From Photobacterium frigidiphilum (GTDB lineage Bacteria > Pseudomonadota > Gammaproteobacteria > Enterobacterales > Vibrionaceae), in assembly GCF_003025615.1 (NCBI RefSeq), contig NZ_PYMJ01000026.1, forward strand, positions 1 through 64,000: 64,000 bases of DNA, read 5' to 3'. Shown here piece after piece: positions 44,527-53,582 of this stretch; position 1 is the stretch's first letter; every line of letters begins with the position of its first letter. A program made the translations under genes and the position numbers. The notes beneath the pieces are model-generated. The model did no database searches. It was not told the DNA's origin and saw only the letters and a program-made list of their open reading frames with translations.

Positions 44527-44927
44527 TAAATAATGGTAGTGACGATTTATTTTTCCGGTGACATAAAGTTTGAGTGTAACGGAAGTCGTCACGCACGATT
44601 TTCAATAATATCTATAATCTTATTTCTTTTTGTTATATGTGTTTATTTTTAATGTCTTGTTTTATGTTGATGTGTTCATGGGAATAAATTAATTTTTGGT
44701 TTTTTATGATAAATATAAAATATCTAGCGCAATTTTTAATGAAGATTATAACGGCTAGATAGTTTGTGAAATTTATGTTGCTTGTTGTCACACTTCTTAG
44801 TTATTAGGTTTGAAGAAAATCTTCATAAAGATAATAATTGTGGTGTAAACATTCTTCGACGTGATGGGTAAGATTTTAAATCCAATATTATAATTAATAA
44901 ATCTAATTAAATATAAAAGGTATAAAG
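44527..44927. other. siaPQM promoter region
   Basis: About 400 very AT-rich bases upstream of siaP. One operator-like palindrome lies at 44811. No coding frame that I can support. Confidence 0.5.
44811..44825. promoter_or_regulatory. Candidate NanR operator before siaP
   Basis: TGAAGA-AAA-TCTTCA, perfect 6-bp-arm palindrome with the spacing of the other nan sites and one base changed in each arm (A/T for T/A at the inner position); 102 bases before siaP. Confidence 0.5.
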
Positions 44928-45896
44928 ATGAATAACATAAATAAAATCACTCTTTCCTTACTAGCTATGGCATTTACTACTACTGCTGTACAAGCAGAAA
45001 CAATACTTAAAATGGGCTTGCAGGCCAATGTTGGCTCGGTTGAATATGATTCAGCAAAATTATTATCAGACAAAATTTCAGAGCTAAGTGACGGAGAGAT
45101 GAAGCTCTTATTATATCCAGGCGCACAACTTGGCGATGATCGAGCAATGCTACAACAATTAAGTATGGGTGATCTTGATATAACATTTGCTGAGTTCGGC
45201 AGAATGGGGCTATGGATTCCTCGTGCTGAAGCCGTGATGTTACCTTACGTCGTGAAAAATTATGCGCATATTCAACGTATTTTTAATTCTAAATTTGGTC
45301 AAGGTGTGCGTGAAGAAATGTTAACCAATTTTAATTGGCGAGCATTAGATACTTGGTATAACGGTACGCGCCAAACCTCTTCAAATCGCCCTTTAAACAC
45401 TATTTCTGATTTTGAGGGATTAAAGCTACGAGTACCAAATGCTAAAGCAAACTTGGCATTTGCGAAATATGCAGGTGCATCACCAACACCAATGGCATTC
45501 TCAGAAGTTTACTTAGCGTTGCAAACTAATGCCGTTGATGGTCAGGAAAATCCGCTACCTACATTTAATACCATGAAGTTTTATGAGGTACAGCCAAACT
45601 TGGCAATGACCAATCATATTGTAAATGATCAAATGGTGTTAATCAGTGAAGATCGTTGGCAGAGTCTAAGTAAAGATCAACAAGCAACTATCACTGAAGC
45701 GGTTAGTGTTGCAGGTAAACGACATACGAACTTTGTAAACAATCAAGAGAAAGAACTGATTACATTCTTTAAAGCGGAAGGGGTAAATATTACATACCCT
45801 GATCTAGCACCTTTCCGAGAAGCAATGCTGCCAATTTATAAAGACTTTGATAAGAAAATAGGCAAGCAGCTAGTTGAAGAGCTAAGCGATATTTAA
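44928..45896 (+). CDS. siaP: TRAP transporter sialic acid-binding protein SiaP
   Basis: 322 aa periplasmic DctP-type receptor with a Sec signal peptide (cleavage near VQAE, residue 23). It follows the solved Haemophilus SiaP closely: YPGAQLGDDRAML, the ligand-contacting YNGTRQTSSNRP, the carboxylate-binding Arg in GLKLRVPNAKANLAFAKYAGASPTPMAFSEVYLALQTNAVDGQENPLPT. AAAAGG precedes the ATG. Hairpins follow before siaQ. Confidence 0.94.
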   Translation: MNNINKITLSLLAMAFTTTAVQAETILKMGLQANVGSVEYDSAKLLSDKISELSDGEMKLLLYPGAQLGDDRAMLQQLSMGDLDITFAEFGRMGLWIPRAEAVMLPYVVKNYAHIQRIFNSKFGQGVREEMLTNFNWRALDTWYNGTRQTSSNRPLNTISDFEGLKLRVPNAKANLAFAKYAGASPTPMAFSEVYLALQTNAVDGQENPLPTFNTMKFYEVQPNLAMTNHIVNDQMVLISEDRWQSLSKDQQATITEAVSVAGKRHTNFVNNQEKELITFFKAEGVNITYPDLAPFREAMLPIYKDFDKKIGKQLVEELSDI

Positions 45897-45978
45897 TACC
45901 AACATAACCTGATATCTGAACGCTTATTTATTCAGGTTGGTATAACTACCGTCTGGTCGGTGCTAAGCCGACTAAGAC
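45896..45978 (+). promoter_or_regulatory. Two stem-loops between siaP and siaQ
   Basis: ATACCA-bulge-ACCTGA pairs with TCAGGT-TGGTAT (45896-45943), followed by GTCT-GG-TCGG/CCGA-CT-AAGAC (45952-45978), just before the siaQ ribosome site. Neither has a T run. Such hairpins often protect a binding-protein mRNA and lower expression of the membrane subunits. Confidence 0.5.
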
Positions 45979-45990
45979 TAGGAGTCTGTA

Positions 45991-46503
45991 ATGTTTCGTA
46001 AGATCATTGATAATATTGAAGAAATAATCACTGTTCCTCTTATGATTGCTCTACTGTGTATTCTAACTTGGCAAATATCCTCGCGTTGGTTGTTTGACTC
46101 TCCGTCATTGTGGAGTGAGGAGCTTGCACGAGTGCTTTTTTTGCATATGGCAATCATTGGGGGAGCAATAGCCATTAAGAAAGATGACCATGTAAAAATA
46201 ACTTTTTTTTCTGACAAACTACCGCGGAATTTTCGTTATAGCCTACTGTTTGCTTTAGAGCTCTTGGTGCTGATTACGATTGTTGCGATGATCTATTATG
46301 GATATGCACATGTTCAACGTACCGCTTTTTTCGAATTAATTACGCTGGGTATCTCTAGCTCTTGGATGACTTATGCACTGCCTATTGGTGGATGTTTTAT
46401 GTTAGTGAGGCAATGCCAAAAACTGTATTTTGTATTAATTGATTGGCGTATCGAAGAAAATAAAAATACATCCCATCTTACTGCCTGTGACATTAATGAA
46501 TAA
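45991..46503 (+). CDS. siaQ: TRAP transporter small membrane subunit SiaQ
   Basis: 170 aa with four predicted membrane helices, the DctQ fold: IPLMIALLCILTWQISSRWLF, a conserved FDSPSLWSEELARVLFLHMAIIGGA region, and two further helices. It pairs with SiaM to form the Na+-driven carrier that takes sialate from SiaP. It is a separate protein here, as in Vibrio, not fused to SiaM as in Haemophilus. AGGAG precedes the ATG; nine bases separate it from siaM. Confidence 0.92.
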   Translation: MFRKIIDNIEEIITVPLMIALLCILTWQISSRWLFDSPSLWSEELARVLFLHMAIIGGAIAIKKDDHVKITFFSDKLPRNFRYSLLFALELLVLITIVAMIYYGYAHVQRTAFFELITLGISSSWMTYALPIGGCFMLVRQCQKLYFVLIDWRIEENKNTSHLTACDINE

Positions 46504-46512
46504 GGATTTTTC

Positions 46513-47796
46513 ATGTTTACATCCATATTGGGCTGGCTAGGGCTTCTTTTCGCAGGTATGCCAGTAGGGTTTTCTTTAATATTTGTTGGTCTTGCCTTTT
46601 TAGTCTTAACAGAGAGTACGGGAATAAATTTTGCCGCTCAGCAAATGATCGGAGGCTTGGATAATTTTACGTTGCTTGCTGTACCATTTTTTGTCTTAAC
46701 TGGGCACCTAATGAACAGTGCCGGTATTACAGAGCGTATTTTTAATTTTGCCAAAGCAATGGTGGGGCATATAACGGGTAGCTTAGGTCACGTAAATATT
46801 CTGGCGAGTTTGTTGTTTTCTGGTATGTCGGGATCGGCATTGGCTGATGCTGGCGGCCTTGGTCAGCTTGAAATCAAATCGATGAGAGATGCGAAATATG
46901 ATGATGACTTTGCCGGTGGCTTAACCGCTGCATCCTGTATTATTGGCCCCTTAGTACCACCATCGATTCCTCTTGTTATTTATGGTGTTGTGTCTAATAC
47001 CTCAATTGGTGCGTTATTTCTTGCTGGTGCAATACCGGGATTATTATGCTGTATTGCCTTGTGTATCATGACGTATTTCATCGCGAAGAAACGCGGTTAC
47101 ATGACGTTACCTCGTGCATCGAGAAAAGAAAGATTAATCGCATTTAGAGATGCATTTTTATCTTTATTAACGCCGTTCATTATTATAGGTGGTATTTTTT
47201 CTGGTAAATTCACCCCCACTGAAGCGGCTATTATCTCGTCGTTATATGCACTTTTTCTAGGCACTGTTGTATATAAATCTTTAACAATGGACAAGTTTAT
47301 TAAACTTGTTCAAGAAACGGTAACAACGACATCTGTTGTCGCTTTAATGGTGATGGGGGTTACTGTATTCGGCTGGATAGTTGCTCGCGAACAATTACCA
47401 CAGCAGTTAGCAGAGCTCTTTTTATCGATCAGTGATAATCCTTTGATTCTATTGCTACTCATTAATCTGTTGTTACTATTTTTGGGTACCTTTATTGAAT
47501 CGTTAGCATTGTTACTATTACTTGTACCGTTTCTAGTACCCGTTGCTACATCCGTTGGTATTGACCCTGTACATTTTGGTGTTATGGCTATTCTTAACTT
47601 AATGATCGGTATATTAACGCCACCAATGGGAATGGCTCTATACGTTGTATCAAAGGTCGGTAATATTCCATTTCATGTACTAACGCGTGGTGTTTTACCA
47701 CTACTCGTACCTTTATTTGTTGTACTTGGTTTAATTATCGTCTTCCCACAAATCACGCTGTTTTTACCGCAACTTGTACTTGGATATGGGCTTTAA
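46513..47796 (+). CDS. siaM: TRAP transporter large membrane subunit SiaM
   Basis: 427 aa DctM-type permease with about twelve helices and two re-entrant hairpins. Family motifs: AVPFFVLTGHLMNSAGITERIF, GMSGSALADAGGLGQLEI, PPSIPLVIYGVVSNTSIGALFLAG and the Na+-site segment GILTPPMGMALYVVSKV. It ends with a terminator, so siaPQM is one operon. Confidence 0.93.
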   Translation: MFTSILGWLGLLFAGMPVGFSLIFVGLAFLVLTESTGINFAAQQMIGGLDNFTLLAVPFFVLTGHLMNSAGITERIFNFAKAMVGHITGSLGHVNILASLLFSGMSGSALADAGGLGQLEIKSMRDAKYDDDFAGGLTAASCIIGPLVPPSIPLVIYGVVSNTSIGALFLAGAIPGLLCCIALCIMTYFIAKKRGYMTLPRASRKERLIAFRDAFLSLLTPFIIIGGIFSGKFTPTEAAIISSLYALFLGTVVYKSLTMDKFIKLVQETVTTTSVVALMVMGVTVFGWIVAREQLPQQLAELFLSISDNPLILLLLINLLLLFLGTFIESLALLLLLVPFLVPVATSVGIDPVHFGVMAILNLMIGILTPPMGMALYVVSKVGNIPFHVLTRGVLPLLVPLFVVLGLIIVFPQITLFLPQLVLGYGL

Positions 47797-47841
47797 GTTA
47801 TAACCATTAAATAGAAGCAACTTATATGAATTTATAAATGC

Positions 47842-47880
47842 ATTCCAGTAGCTAAATAGCTACTGGAATTTCTTTATTTC
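47842..47880 (+). terminator. Rho-independent terminator of siaPQM
   Basis: Perfect stem ATTCCAGTAGC/GCTACTGGAAT (47842-47852 with 47859-47869) followed by TTTCTTTATTT. Confidence 0.85.
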
Positions 47881-47986
47881 TAAATTCTGTCTCTACCGTT
47901 TTATTTGCGAAAATTACGGTAAGAAAGTGATGTTGAAAGCATTAAAAACTGAGTAGGTAGTTTTATTTTATAAATATTGGATGAAT

Positions 47987-48277
47987 TTAATATTTGTTAC
48001 GAACATCTGCCAATGTTTCGTCTTTTGGTTTGTTATCGTAGAAATCATCGTAATTAATACGATCAATAATTGTTACCCAAGTAATGGAGCATTGACGGTT
48101 CAGTTTTGTACTTTCTGTATGACGAATAGCATCTCCTCTTTTGTTTAGGCAGACAGGTGTACCTATCTGACTTCCACCCGTTAGAATTGCAGGGTTACCA
48201 CCAAGACTGCCACCGCTACCAAATGCTAAAACAAATCCAGATGCTGTTAATAAGAACAATGCGAGTAGAGTTTTCAT
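47987..48277 (-). CDS. Small secreted hypothetical protein (96 aa)
   Basis: Sec-type signal peptide (MKTLLALFLLTASGFVLAF), then a glycine-rich segment (GSGGSLGGNPAILTGGSQIG) and a soluble part with two Cys (PVCLNKR, RQCSITW) able to form one disulfide. GAGGATC stands at a suitable distance before ATG 48277. I recognise no domain. Between the sialate and glyoxylate modules with no evident partner. Confidence 0.7.
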   Translation of the reverse strand: MKTLLALFLLTASGFVLAFGSGGSLGGNPAILTGGSQIGTPVCLNKRGDAIRHTESTKLNRQCSITWVTIIDRINYDDFYDNKPKDETLADVRNKY

Positions 48278-48471
48278 TATAGATCCTCTGATTAAATAAG
48301 GGGAATGTACTGTTGTTTGTGATGTTTACCCCTCAATACATAATATAGACCTGTTTTGGCGTGAATTATTACTATAAAAAAACACCTTGAAGTCAGAATA
48401 TTCAAAGGCATGTTAATTATCGGTTTTTTTACCGTAATCAGTGAGCGTGATTAACGATGATTTATCAAGGA

Positions 48472-48511
48472 TAAAAAATCCCCTTGAATAGGTTACTTAT
48501 CCAAGGGGATT
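48472..48511 (-). terminator. Rho-independent terminator of the aceB operon
   Basis: AATCCCCTTG/CAAGGGGATT stem (48477-48486 with 48502-48511) and six T on the minus strand; lies 43 bases after the GlcG-like gene. Confidence 0.9.
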
Positions 48512-48553
48512 ATGGTGGGGAGCTATGCTAGAGCCATTGAAGGGTTAACGGGG

Positions 48554-48985
48554 TTAGTATTCATCAGAATATAGATCTGCAAACTGAATCCCTTTGATGG
48601 CACAGTTTTCGTCAAGGTCTGAATGATCACCACTGACGCCTACGGCGCCCATTACGTAGTTGGTATCATCTTTAATAAGAAGCCCACCAGGAACAGGCAC
48701 CATATTACCGTTAGCGAGAACATTTATAGCAGATATAAATGCGGGTCTGTTATCGGCATCTTGCGCTAATTTTCGGGATGAACAGCCAAGGGCTAATGCT
48801 CCCCAGGCTTTGGCGATAGCGATGTCTGGTCTCATCATACTTGAGCCATCTTGACGCTGGAGTGAAATAAGTTTTCCGCCACTGTCTAAAATTGCGACAG
48901 TTAATGGCTCGCTTTGCTGAGAAATACCGGCACCAAAGGTACCTTCGGTTATTTTCAGTGCTTGCTGAAGTGTCAAACTAATCAT
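48554..48985 (-). CDS. GlcG/HbpS-family protein
   Basis: 143 aa from ATG 48985, where AGGAG stands five bases upstream; a GTG seven codons earlier is less likely because that ribosome site would lie inside the gene. Core family motifs: PLTVAILDSGGKLISLQRQDGSS, AIAKAWGALALG, and NMVPVPGGLLIKDDTNYVMGAVGVSGDHSDLDENCA. The family is found beside glycolate (glc) genes and in the haem-binding HbpS of Streptomyces; its role in glyoxylate metabolism is not established. 43 bases after aceB, so in one operon. Confidence 0.88.
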   Translation of the reverse strand: MISLTLQQALKITEGTFGAGISQQSEPLTVAILDSGGKLISLQRQDGSSMMRPDIAIAKAWGALALGCSSRKLAQDADNRPAFISAINVLANGNMVPVPGGLLIKDDTNYVMGAVGVSGDHSDLDENCAIKGIQFADLYSDEY

Positions 48986-49028
48986 CTTATCTCCTGACTG
49001 TGCCACCTGCCGAATTAGCGAGATGGCG

Positions 49029-50675
49029 TTAGGTTAATGTTTGAATTCTTTGTCCTGTTAGTAGGGAATAACTCGGTAAAGTTAAGAATGCTGCAAATTC
49101 GTCAGCGGTCGAAATTTGGTCAAATAGTGCAGCAGTTTCTTCGAAGCGACCGTTGTTATAGCGGGTTTGCCCAACCTCAATTTTAATCGTGTCGAGTTCT
49201 TCGTTTAGCCACTTGCGGAAAAGAGGAGCCGTGAATACTTGACCGTCATCGAGTGATACACCGTGGTGAATCCATTGCCAGATACTGGCACGTGAAATCT
49301 CGGCAGTGGCCGCATCTTCCATTAGCCCATAAATAGGCACACAGCCAACTCCCTGAATCCATGACTCGATGTAATAAAGGGCAATACGAATATTTTTACG
49401 GACACCTTCTTCATTACGAACACCTTCACAGGGTTCAAGCAATGTCTTGGCTGTAATATCGCCGACATGGCTTGAATCGAAATCGAGTTGGTTTGTTTTA
49501 CCCGCAAGGTGCTTATCAAAAATATCCATCGCGGTTGAAACAAGGTGAGGGTGAGCAACCCAAGTGCCGTCGTGACCGTTATTGGATTCACGGTTTTTAT
49601 CTTCAACGACTTTTGCTAACACTTGATCCATAACTTTAGGATCTTTATGGGGAATAAATGCCGACATGCCGCCCATGGCTAACGCACCACGTTGATGGCA
49701 TGTACGTACAAGCAACTGGCTGTACGCGTTTAAGAAGGCTTTATCCATACCGACACCATGGCGATCAGGCAGAATACGATCTTCATGGTTTTTGAGGGTT
49801 TTGATGTAGCTAAAGATATAGTCCCAACGGCCACAGTTCATTGCCACAATATGATTACGCATTACATACAGTATTTCATCCATTTGAAATACTGCGGGTA
49901 AGGTTTCGATTAATACAGTGGCGCGAATTGTGCCAGTTTCAACCTTGAAATAGTGTTCGGTAAAGTTGAAAACATCATCCCACCACTGGGCCTCTTCCAT
50001 GTTTTCTAGCTTAGGAATGTAGTAATACACTCCAAGCCCTTGTGCTGCGCGTGTTTGATAGTTATGGAAAAAGTACAGTGCGAAATCCATCAAACTACCG
50101 GGAATGGGTTCACCGTTATATTGAATATGATCTTCAGGCAAGTGCAAACCACGCGGGCGAGCAATAAGTAATGCTGGATTATCGTTTAGCGCATAATGTT
50201 TGTTCTTTGCTTCATCGGTATAACTGATTGTGCCTGCATTGGCATCGCGTAAATTGATCTGACCATTGATCATATTTTCCCACGAAGGTGCTGATGCATC
50301 TTCAAAGCAGCACATAAAGACTTTTGCACCAGAATTCAGTGCGTTGATCACCATCTTACGATCGATAGGACCGGTAATTTCCACGCGACGATCTTGAAGT
50401 GCTGCAGGGATCGGTGCCACTTTCCAGCTTTTATCATCACGAATATCTTTAGTATCTTGACGGAAATCAGGTAATTCGCCGTTATCAAATGCGAGTTGGC
50501 GTTGATCACGTAAAGCTAATAATTCATTACGGCGAGTAGTAAATTTCTTTACTACTGCATCAAGGAAAAGAAGTGCTTCTGTTGATAACACTTGTTTGTA
50601 CTCTGCATTATCCGTTGTGCCGAGTACATCAATACACATTGATTGTCGTTCAATCACCATATCTTCTGAAATCAT
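49029..50675 (-). CDS. aceB: Malate synthase A
   Basis: Joins glyoxylate and acetyl-CoA to malate. 548 aa, family A length. Active-site region MNCGRWDYIFSYIKTL near residue 275, acid residues in CFEDASAPSWENM near 130, and the C-terminal catalytic Asp segment YGLMEDAATAEISRA. AAGGAGA precedes ATG 50675. No isocitrate lyase gene lies beside it; instead it is paired with a GlcG-like gene and diverges from gcl, so here it may serve glyoxylate from purine or glycolate rather than the acetate bypass. Confidence 0.94.
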   Translation of the reverse strand: MISEDMVIERQSMCIDVLGTTDNAEYKQVLSTEALLFLDAVVKKFTTRRNELLALRDQRQLAFDNGELPDFRQDTKDIRDDKSWKVAPIPAALQDRRVEITGPIDRKMVINALNSGAKVFMCCFEDASAPSWENMINGQINLRDANAGTISYTDEAKNKHYALNDNPALLIARPRGLHLPEDHIQYNGEPIPGSLMDFALYFFHNYQTRAAQGLGVYYYIPKLENMEEAQWWDDVFNFTEHYFKVETGTIRATVLIETLPAVFQMDEILYVMRNHIVAMNCGRWDYIFSYIKTLKNHEDRILPDRHGVGMDKAFLNAYSQLLVRTCHQRGALAMGGMSAFIPHKDPKVMDQVLAKVVEDKNRESNNGHDGTWVAHPHLVSTAMDIFDKHLAGKTNQLDFDSSHVGDITAKTLLEPCEGVRNEEGVRKNIRIALYYIESWIQGVGCVPIYGLMEDAATAEISRASIWQWIHHGVSLDDGQVFTAPLFRKWLNEELDTIKIEVGQTRYNNGRFEETAALFDQISTADEFAAFLTLPSYSLLTGQRIQTLT

Positions 50676-50711
50676 TATTGCCGTCTCCTTTGAAACAATA
50701 TCTACATATTG

Positions 50712-50721
50712 TTGTATACAT
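50712..50721. promoter_or_regulatory. TTGTATACAT site before aceB
   Basis: Nine of ten bases match the palindrome TTGTATACAA found before gcl; 37 bases upstream of the aceB ATG. Confidence 0.45.
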
Positions 50722-50966
50722 AAATCTTCTTATTTAAGTCTAGATATATCGTGTTTTTAAGAATCAAGCAAAGATAATTTAACATTACGTTTTCATTTGC
50801 TTGGATGTTTAAATATTAAGATCACATCGGACCTGTTTTTATTTTATTGATTTATATATATTATATTTATGATTGGGGCTGCCTGTTGATGTGAGATGTT
50901 ATTTATTTGTATCACATGACTTGCTTAAACTTTGAACTGGTGTTTAGAATGCAATTGTTCCTTAAA
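50722..50966. other. aceB-gcl divergent promoter region
   Basis: AT-rich spacer with both promoters between two TTGTATACA sites; no gene seen. Confidence 0.4.
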
Positions 50967-50976
50967 TTGTATACAA
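50967..50976. promoter_or_regulatory. TTGTATACAA palindrome before gcl
   Basis: Part of the perfect 12-bp palindrome ATTGTATACAAT (50966-50977), 19 bases before the gcl ATG, where a repressor would block transcription or translation start. Confidence 0.55.
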
Positions 50977-50995
50977 TCATGATATGGAGTTCAAT

Positions 50996-52771
50996 ATGGC
51001 GAGAATGACAGCAATAGAAGCAGCAGTAGAAGTATTAAAGCGTGAAGGGGGAGACATTGCTTTTGGTGTACCTGGCGCAGCAATTAACCCTATGTATGCG
51101 GCGATGAAAAAATTGGGTGGAATTGATCACGTATTGGCTCGACATGTCGAAGGTGCTTCTCATATGGCTGAAGGCTATACGAGAACCAGCCAAGGCAATA
51201 TTGGTGTCTGTATTGGTACATCTGGCCCTGCTGGAACCGATATGATCACAGGGTTGTATTCTGCATCGGCTGATTCGATTCCAATTCTTTGTATTACGGG
51301 GCAAGCACCGCGTGCTCGATTGCATAAAGAAGATTTTCAAGCGGTAGATATTGAAACAATTGCAAAGCCAGTCACTAAGTGGGCAACAACAGTATTAGAG
51401 CCAGCTCAAGTACCTCGTGCATTTCAAAAGGCATTCCATTTAATGCGTTCAGGACGACCTGGACCTGTCTTGATTGATCTACCGATTGATGTGCAGTTAA
51501 CAGAAATTGAATTTGATATTGATAGCTACGAGCCACTTGATGCCTACAAACCAACCGCAAGTCGCGCTCAGGTTGAAAAAGCAATCACCATGCTGAACGA
51601 TGCTAGCAATCCGGTGATTGTATCGGGTGGTGGTGTGATTAACGCAGGGGCATCAACACTGTTGCAACAATTTGCAGAAATTACCGGTATTCCGGTTATT
51701 CCTACGCTGATGGGCTGGGGCTCAATACCTGATAATCATGAATTGATGGCGGGTATGGTAGGCCTACAAACCGCGCATCGTTATGGTAATGCTACTTTGC
51801 TAGGTTCTGACTTTGTACTGGGCATTGGTAACCGCTGGGCAAACCGTCATACCGGCTCAGTCGACATATATACCGAGGGGCGCAAGTTCGTTCATATTGA
51901 TATTGAACCGACTCAGATTGGTCGTGTTTTCTGCCCTGATCTTGGCATTGTTTCTGATGCCAAAGCAGCATTGGAGCTACTGGTTGAGGTTGCTCGTGAG
52001 TGGAAGCAAGCCGGTAAATTAAAAGATCGCAGCGATTGGGCGGGTGAGTGCCAGCATCGTAAGTCGACCATGTTACGTAAAACGCATTTCGATGAAGTAC
52101 CAATGAAACCAATGCGTGTTTATGAAGAAATGAACAAAGCATTCGATGAAGATACTTGCTACGTAAGCACCATAGGTTTGTCTCAGATTGCGGCTGCTCA
52201 GTTCCTACATGTTTATAAGCCTCGTCATTGGATCAACTGTGGTCAGGCTGGTCCTTTAGGTTGGACGATTTCTGCTGCTTTGGGTGTACGTGCTGCTGAT
52301 CCAGACCGTCCGATTGTAGCGATATCGGGTGATTACGATTTCCAATTCATGATTGAAGAACTGGCTGTTGGGGCGCAGTTTAATTTGCCCTACATTCATG
52401 TAGTTGTGAACAACTCATACCTTGGTTTAATACGTCAAGCACAGCGTCAGTTCGATATTGATTACTGTGTTCAGCTGGCATTCGATAACCAAAATGCGCC
52501 AGAACTTGAAGGGTATGGTGTCGACCATGTCGCGGTTGTTGAAGGTTTAGGGTGTAAAGCCATTCGAGTGCGTGATCCTGACCAAGTAGGTAATGCGTTT
52601 GCTCAAGCCAAAGAGCTAATGGCTAAGCACAAAGTACCTGTTGTCGTTGAAATCATGCTCGAGCGTGTTACCAATATTTCAATGGGTGTAGAGATAAACG
52701 GTGTTAATGAATTTGAACCGTTAGCAGAAGGCAGTGCCGATGCCCCGACTGCGATTACGTTTAATCAATAA
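50996..52771 (+). CDS. gcl: Glyoxylate carboligase
   Basis: ThDP enzyme that joins two glyoxylates to tartronate semialdehyde with loss of CO2. 591 aa from ATG 50996 ([13 protein letters not shown]), preceded by GGAG; the longer frame adds four codons. The ThDP fold is clear: PYR domain with [13 protein letters not shown], where Val stands in place of the usual catalytic Glu (known for E. coli Gcl), and the PP-domain motif [14 protein letters not shown] through [14 protein letters not shown] region as in the acetohydroxyacid synthase family. First gene of gcl-hyi-glxR. Confidence 0.95.
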   Translation: MARMTAIEAAVEVLKREGGDIAFGVPGAAINPMYAAMKKLGGIDHVLARHVEGASHMAEGYTRTSQGNIGVCIGTSGPAGTDMITGLYSASADSIPILCITGQAPRARLHKEDFQAVDIETIAKPVTKWATTVLEPAQVPRAFQKAFHLMRSGRPGPVLIDLPIDVQLTEIEFDIDSYEPLDAYKPTASRAQVEKAITMLNDASNPVIVSGGGVINAGASTLLQQFAEITGIPVIPTLMGWGSIPDNHELMAGMVGLQTAHRYGNATLLGSDFVLGIGNRWANRHTGSVDIYTEGRKFVHIDIEPTQIGRVFCPDLGIVSDAKAALELLVEVAREWKQAGKLKDRSDWAGECQHRKSTMLRKTHFDEVPMKPMRVYEEMNKAFDEDTCYVSTIGLSQIAAAQFLHVYKPRHWINCGQAGPLGWTISAALGVRAADPDRPIVAISGDYDFQFMIEELAVGAQFNLPYIHVVVNNSYLGLIRQAQRQFDIDYCVQLAFDNQNAPELEGYGVDHVAVVEGLGCKAIRVRDPDQVGNAFAQAKELMAKHKVPVVVEIMLERVTNISMGVEINGVNEFEPLAEGSADAPTAITFNQ

Positions 52772-52788
52772 AGATGAAGGGATCAACC

Positions 52789-53571
52789 ATGCCAAAGTTT
52801 GCTGCCAATTTATCCATGTTATTTACAGAATTTGATTTTCTCGATCGTTTTGAAATGGCTGCTGATGCCGGATTTCAAGGTGTGGAGTACTTATTTCCAT
52901 ATGCGAATACGCCTGAAGAAATTAAACAGCGATTAGATAAGTTTAATTTGAAACAAGTACTGTTTAATTTACCTGCAGGCAATTGGGAAGCTGGGGATCG
53001 AGGAATTGCTGTTGATCCTACCCGTACCGATGAATTTCGTTTAGGTGTTCCGCAAGCTATCGCGTATGCAAAGGCGTTAGGTTGTAATCAAGTGAACTGT
53101 TTAGCCGGTATTGTGCCGGCAGGTGTTAGCCAAGAACAAGCAACAGAAACGTTTGTGGCTAATCTTCGTTTTGCCTCGAGTGAATTAGAGAAAGCGGGAA
53201 TCAGTCTGGTGATTGAAGCCATTAATACCCGCGATATTCCGGGTTTTTACCTGACCAATACGTCTCAAGCTCTCGATATTATTGAGCAGGTTGGCAGTAA
53301 GAACCTCCGTTTCCAATATGATATTTATCATATGCAAATTATGGAAGGTGATCTCGCCCCAACGTTAAGCCAGCATATTGAGCACATTCAGCATATTCAA
53401 TTAGCTGATAATCCTGGGCGACACGAACCGGGTACTGGTGAAATTAACTACCCGTTTATTTTACAGCATCTCGATAGTATCGGTTATCAAGGTTGGGTTG
53501 GTTGCGAATATAAACCTAAAACCACTACGTTAGCGGGTATCGGCTGGCTTAAAGCATTCAATCAAATCTAA
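52789..53571 (+). CDS. hyi: Hydroxypyruvate isomerase
   Basis: Interconverts hydroxypyruvate and tartronate semialdehyde. 260 aa from ATG 52789 (MPKFAANLSMLFTEFDF), AAGGGA upstream; five earlier in-frame codons are not needed. Xylose-isomerase-like TIM barrel with catalytic Glu in LVIEAINTRDIPGFYL and metal ligands in FQYDIYHMQIMEGD, QLADNPGRHEPGTGEINY and GCEYKP. 17 bases after gcl. Confidence 0.93.
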   Translation: MPKFAANLSMLFTEFDFLDRFEMAADAGFQGVEYLFPYANTPEEIKQRLDKFNLKQVLFNLPAGNWEAGDRGIAVDPTRTDEFRLGVPQAIAYAKALGCNQVNCLAGIVPAGVSQEQATETFVANLRFASSELEKAGISLVIEAINTRDIPGFYLTNTSQALDIIEQVGSKNLRFQYDIYHMQIMEGDLAPTLSQHIEHIQHIQLADNPGRHEPGTGEINYPFILQHLDSIGYQGWVGCEYKPKTTTLAGIGWLKAFNQI

Positions 53572-53582
53572 GGAGAGAAACA

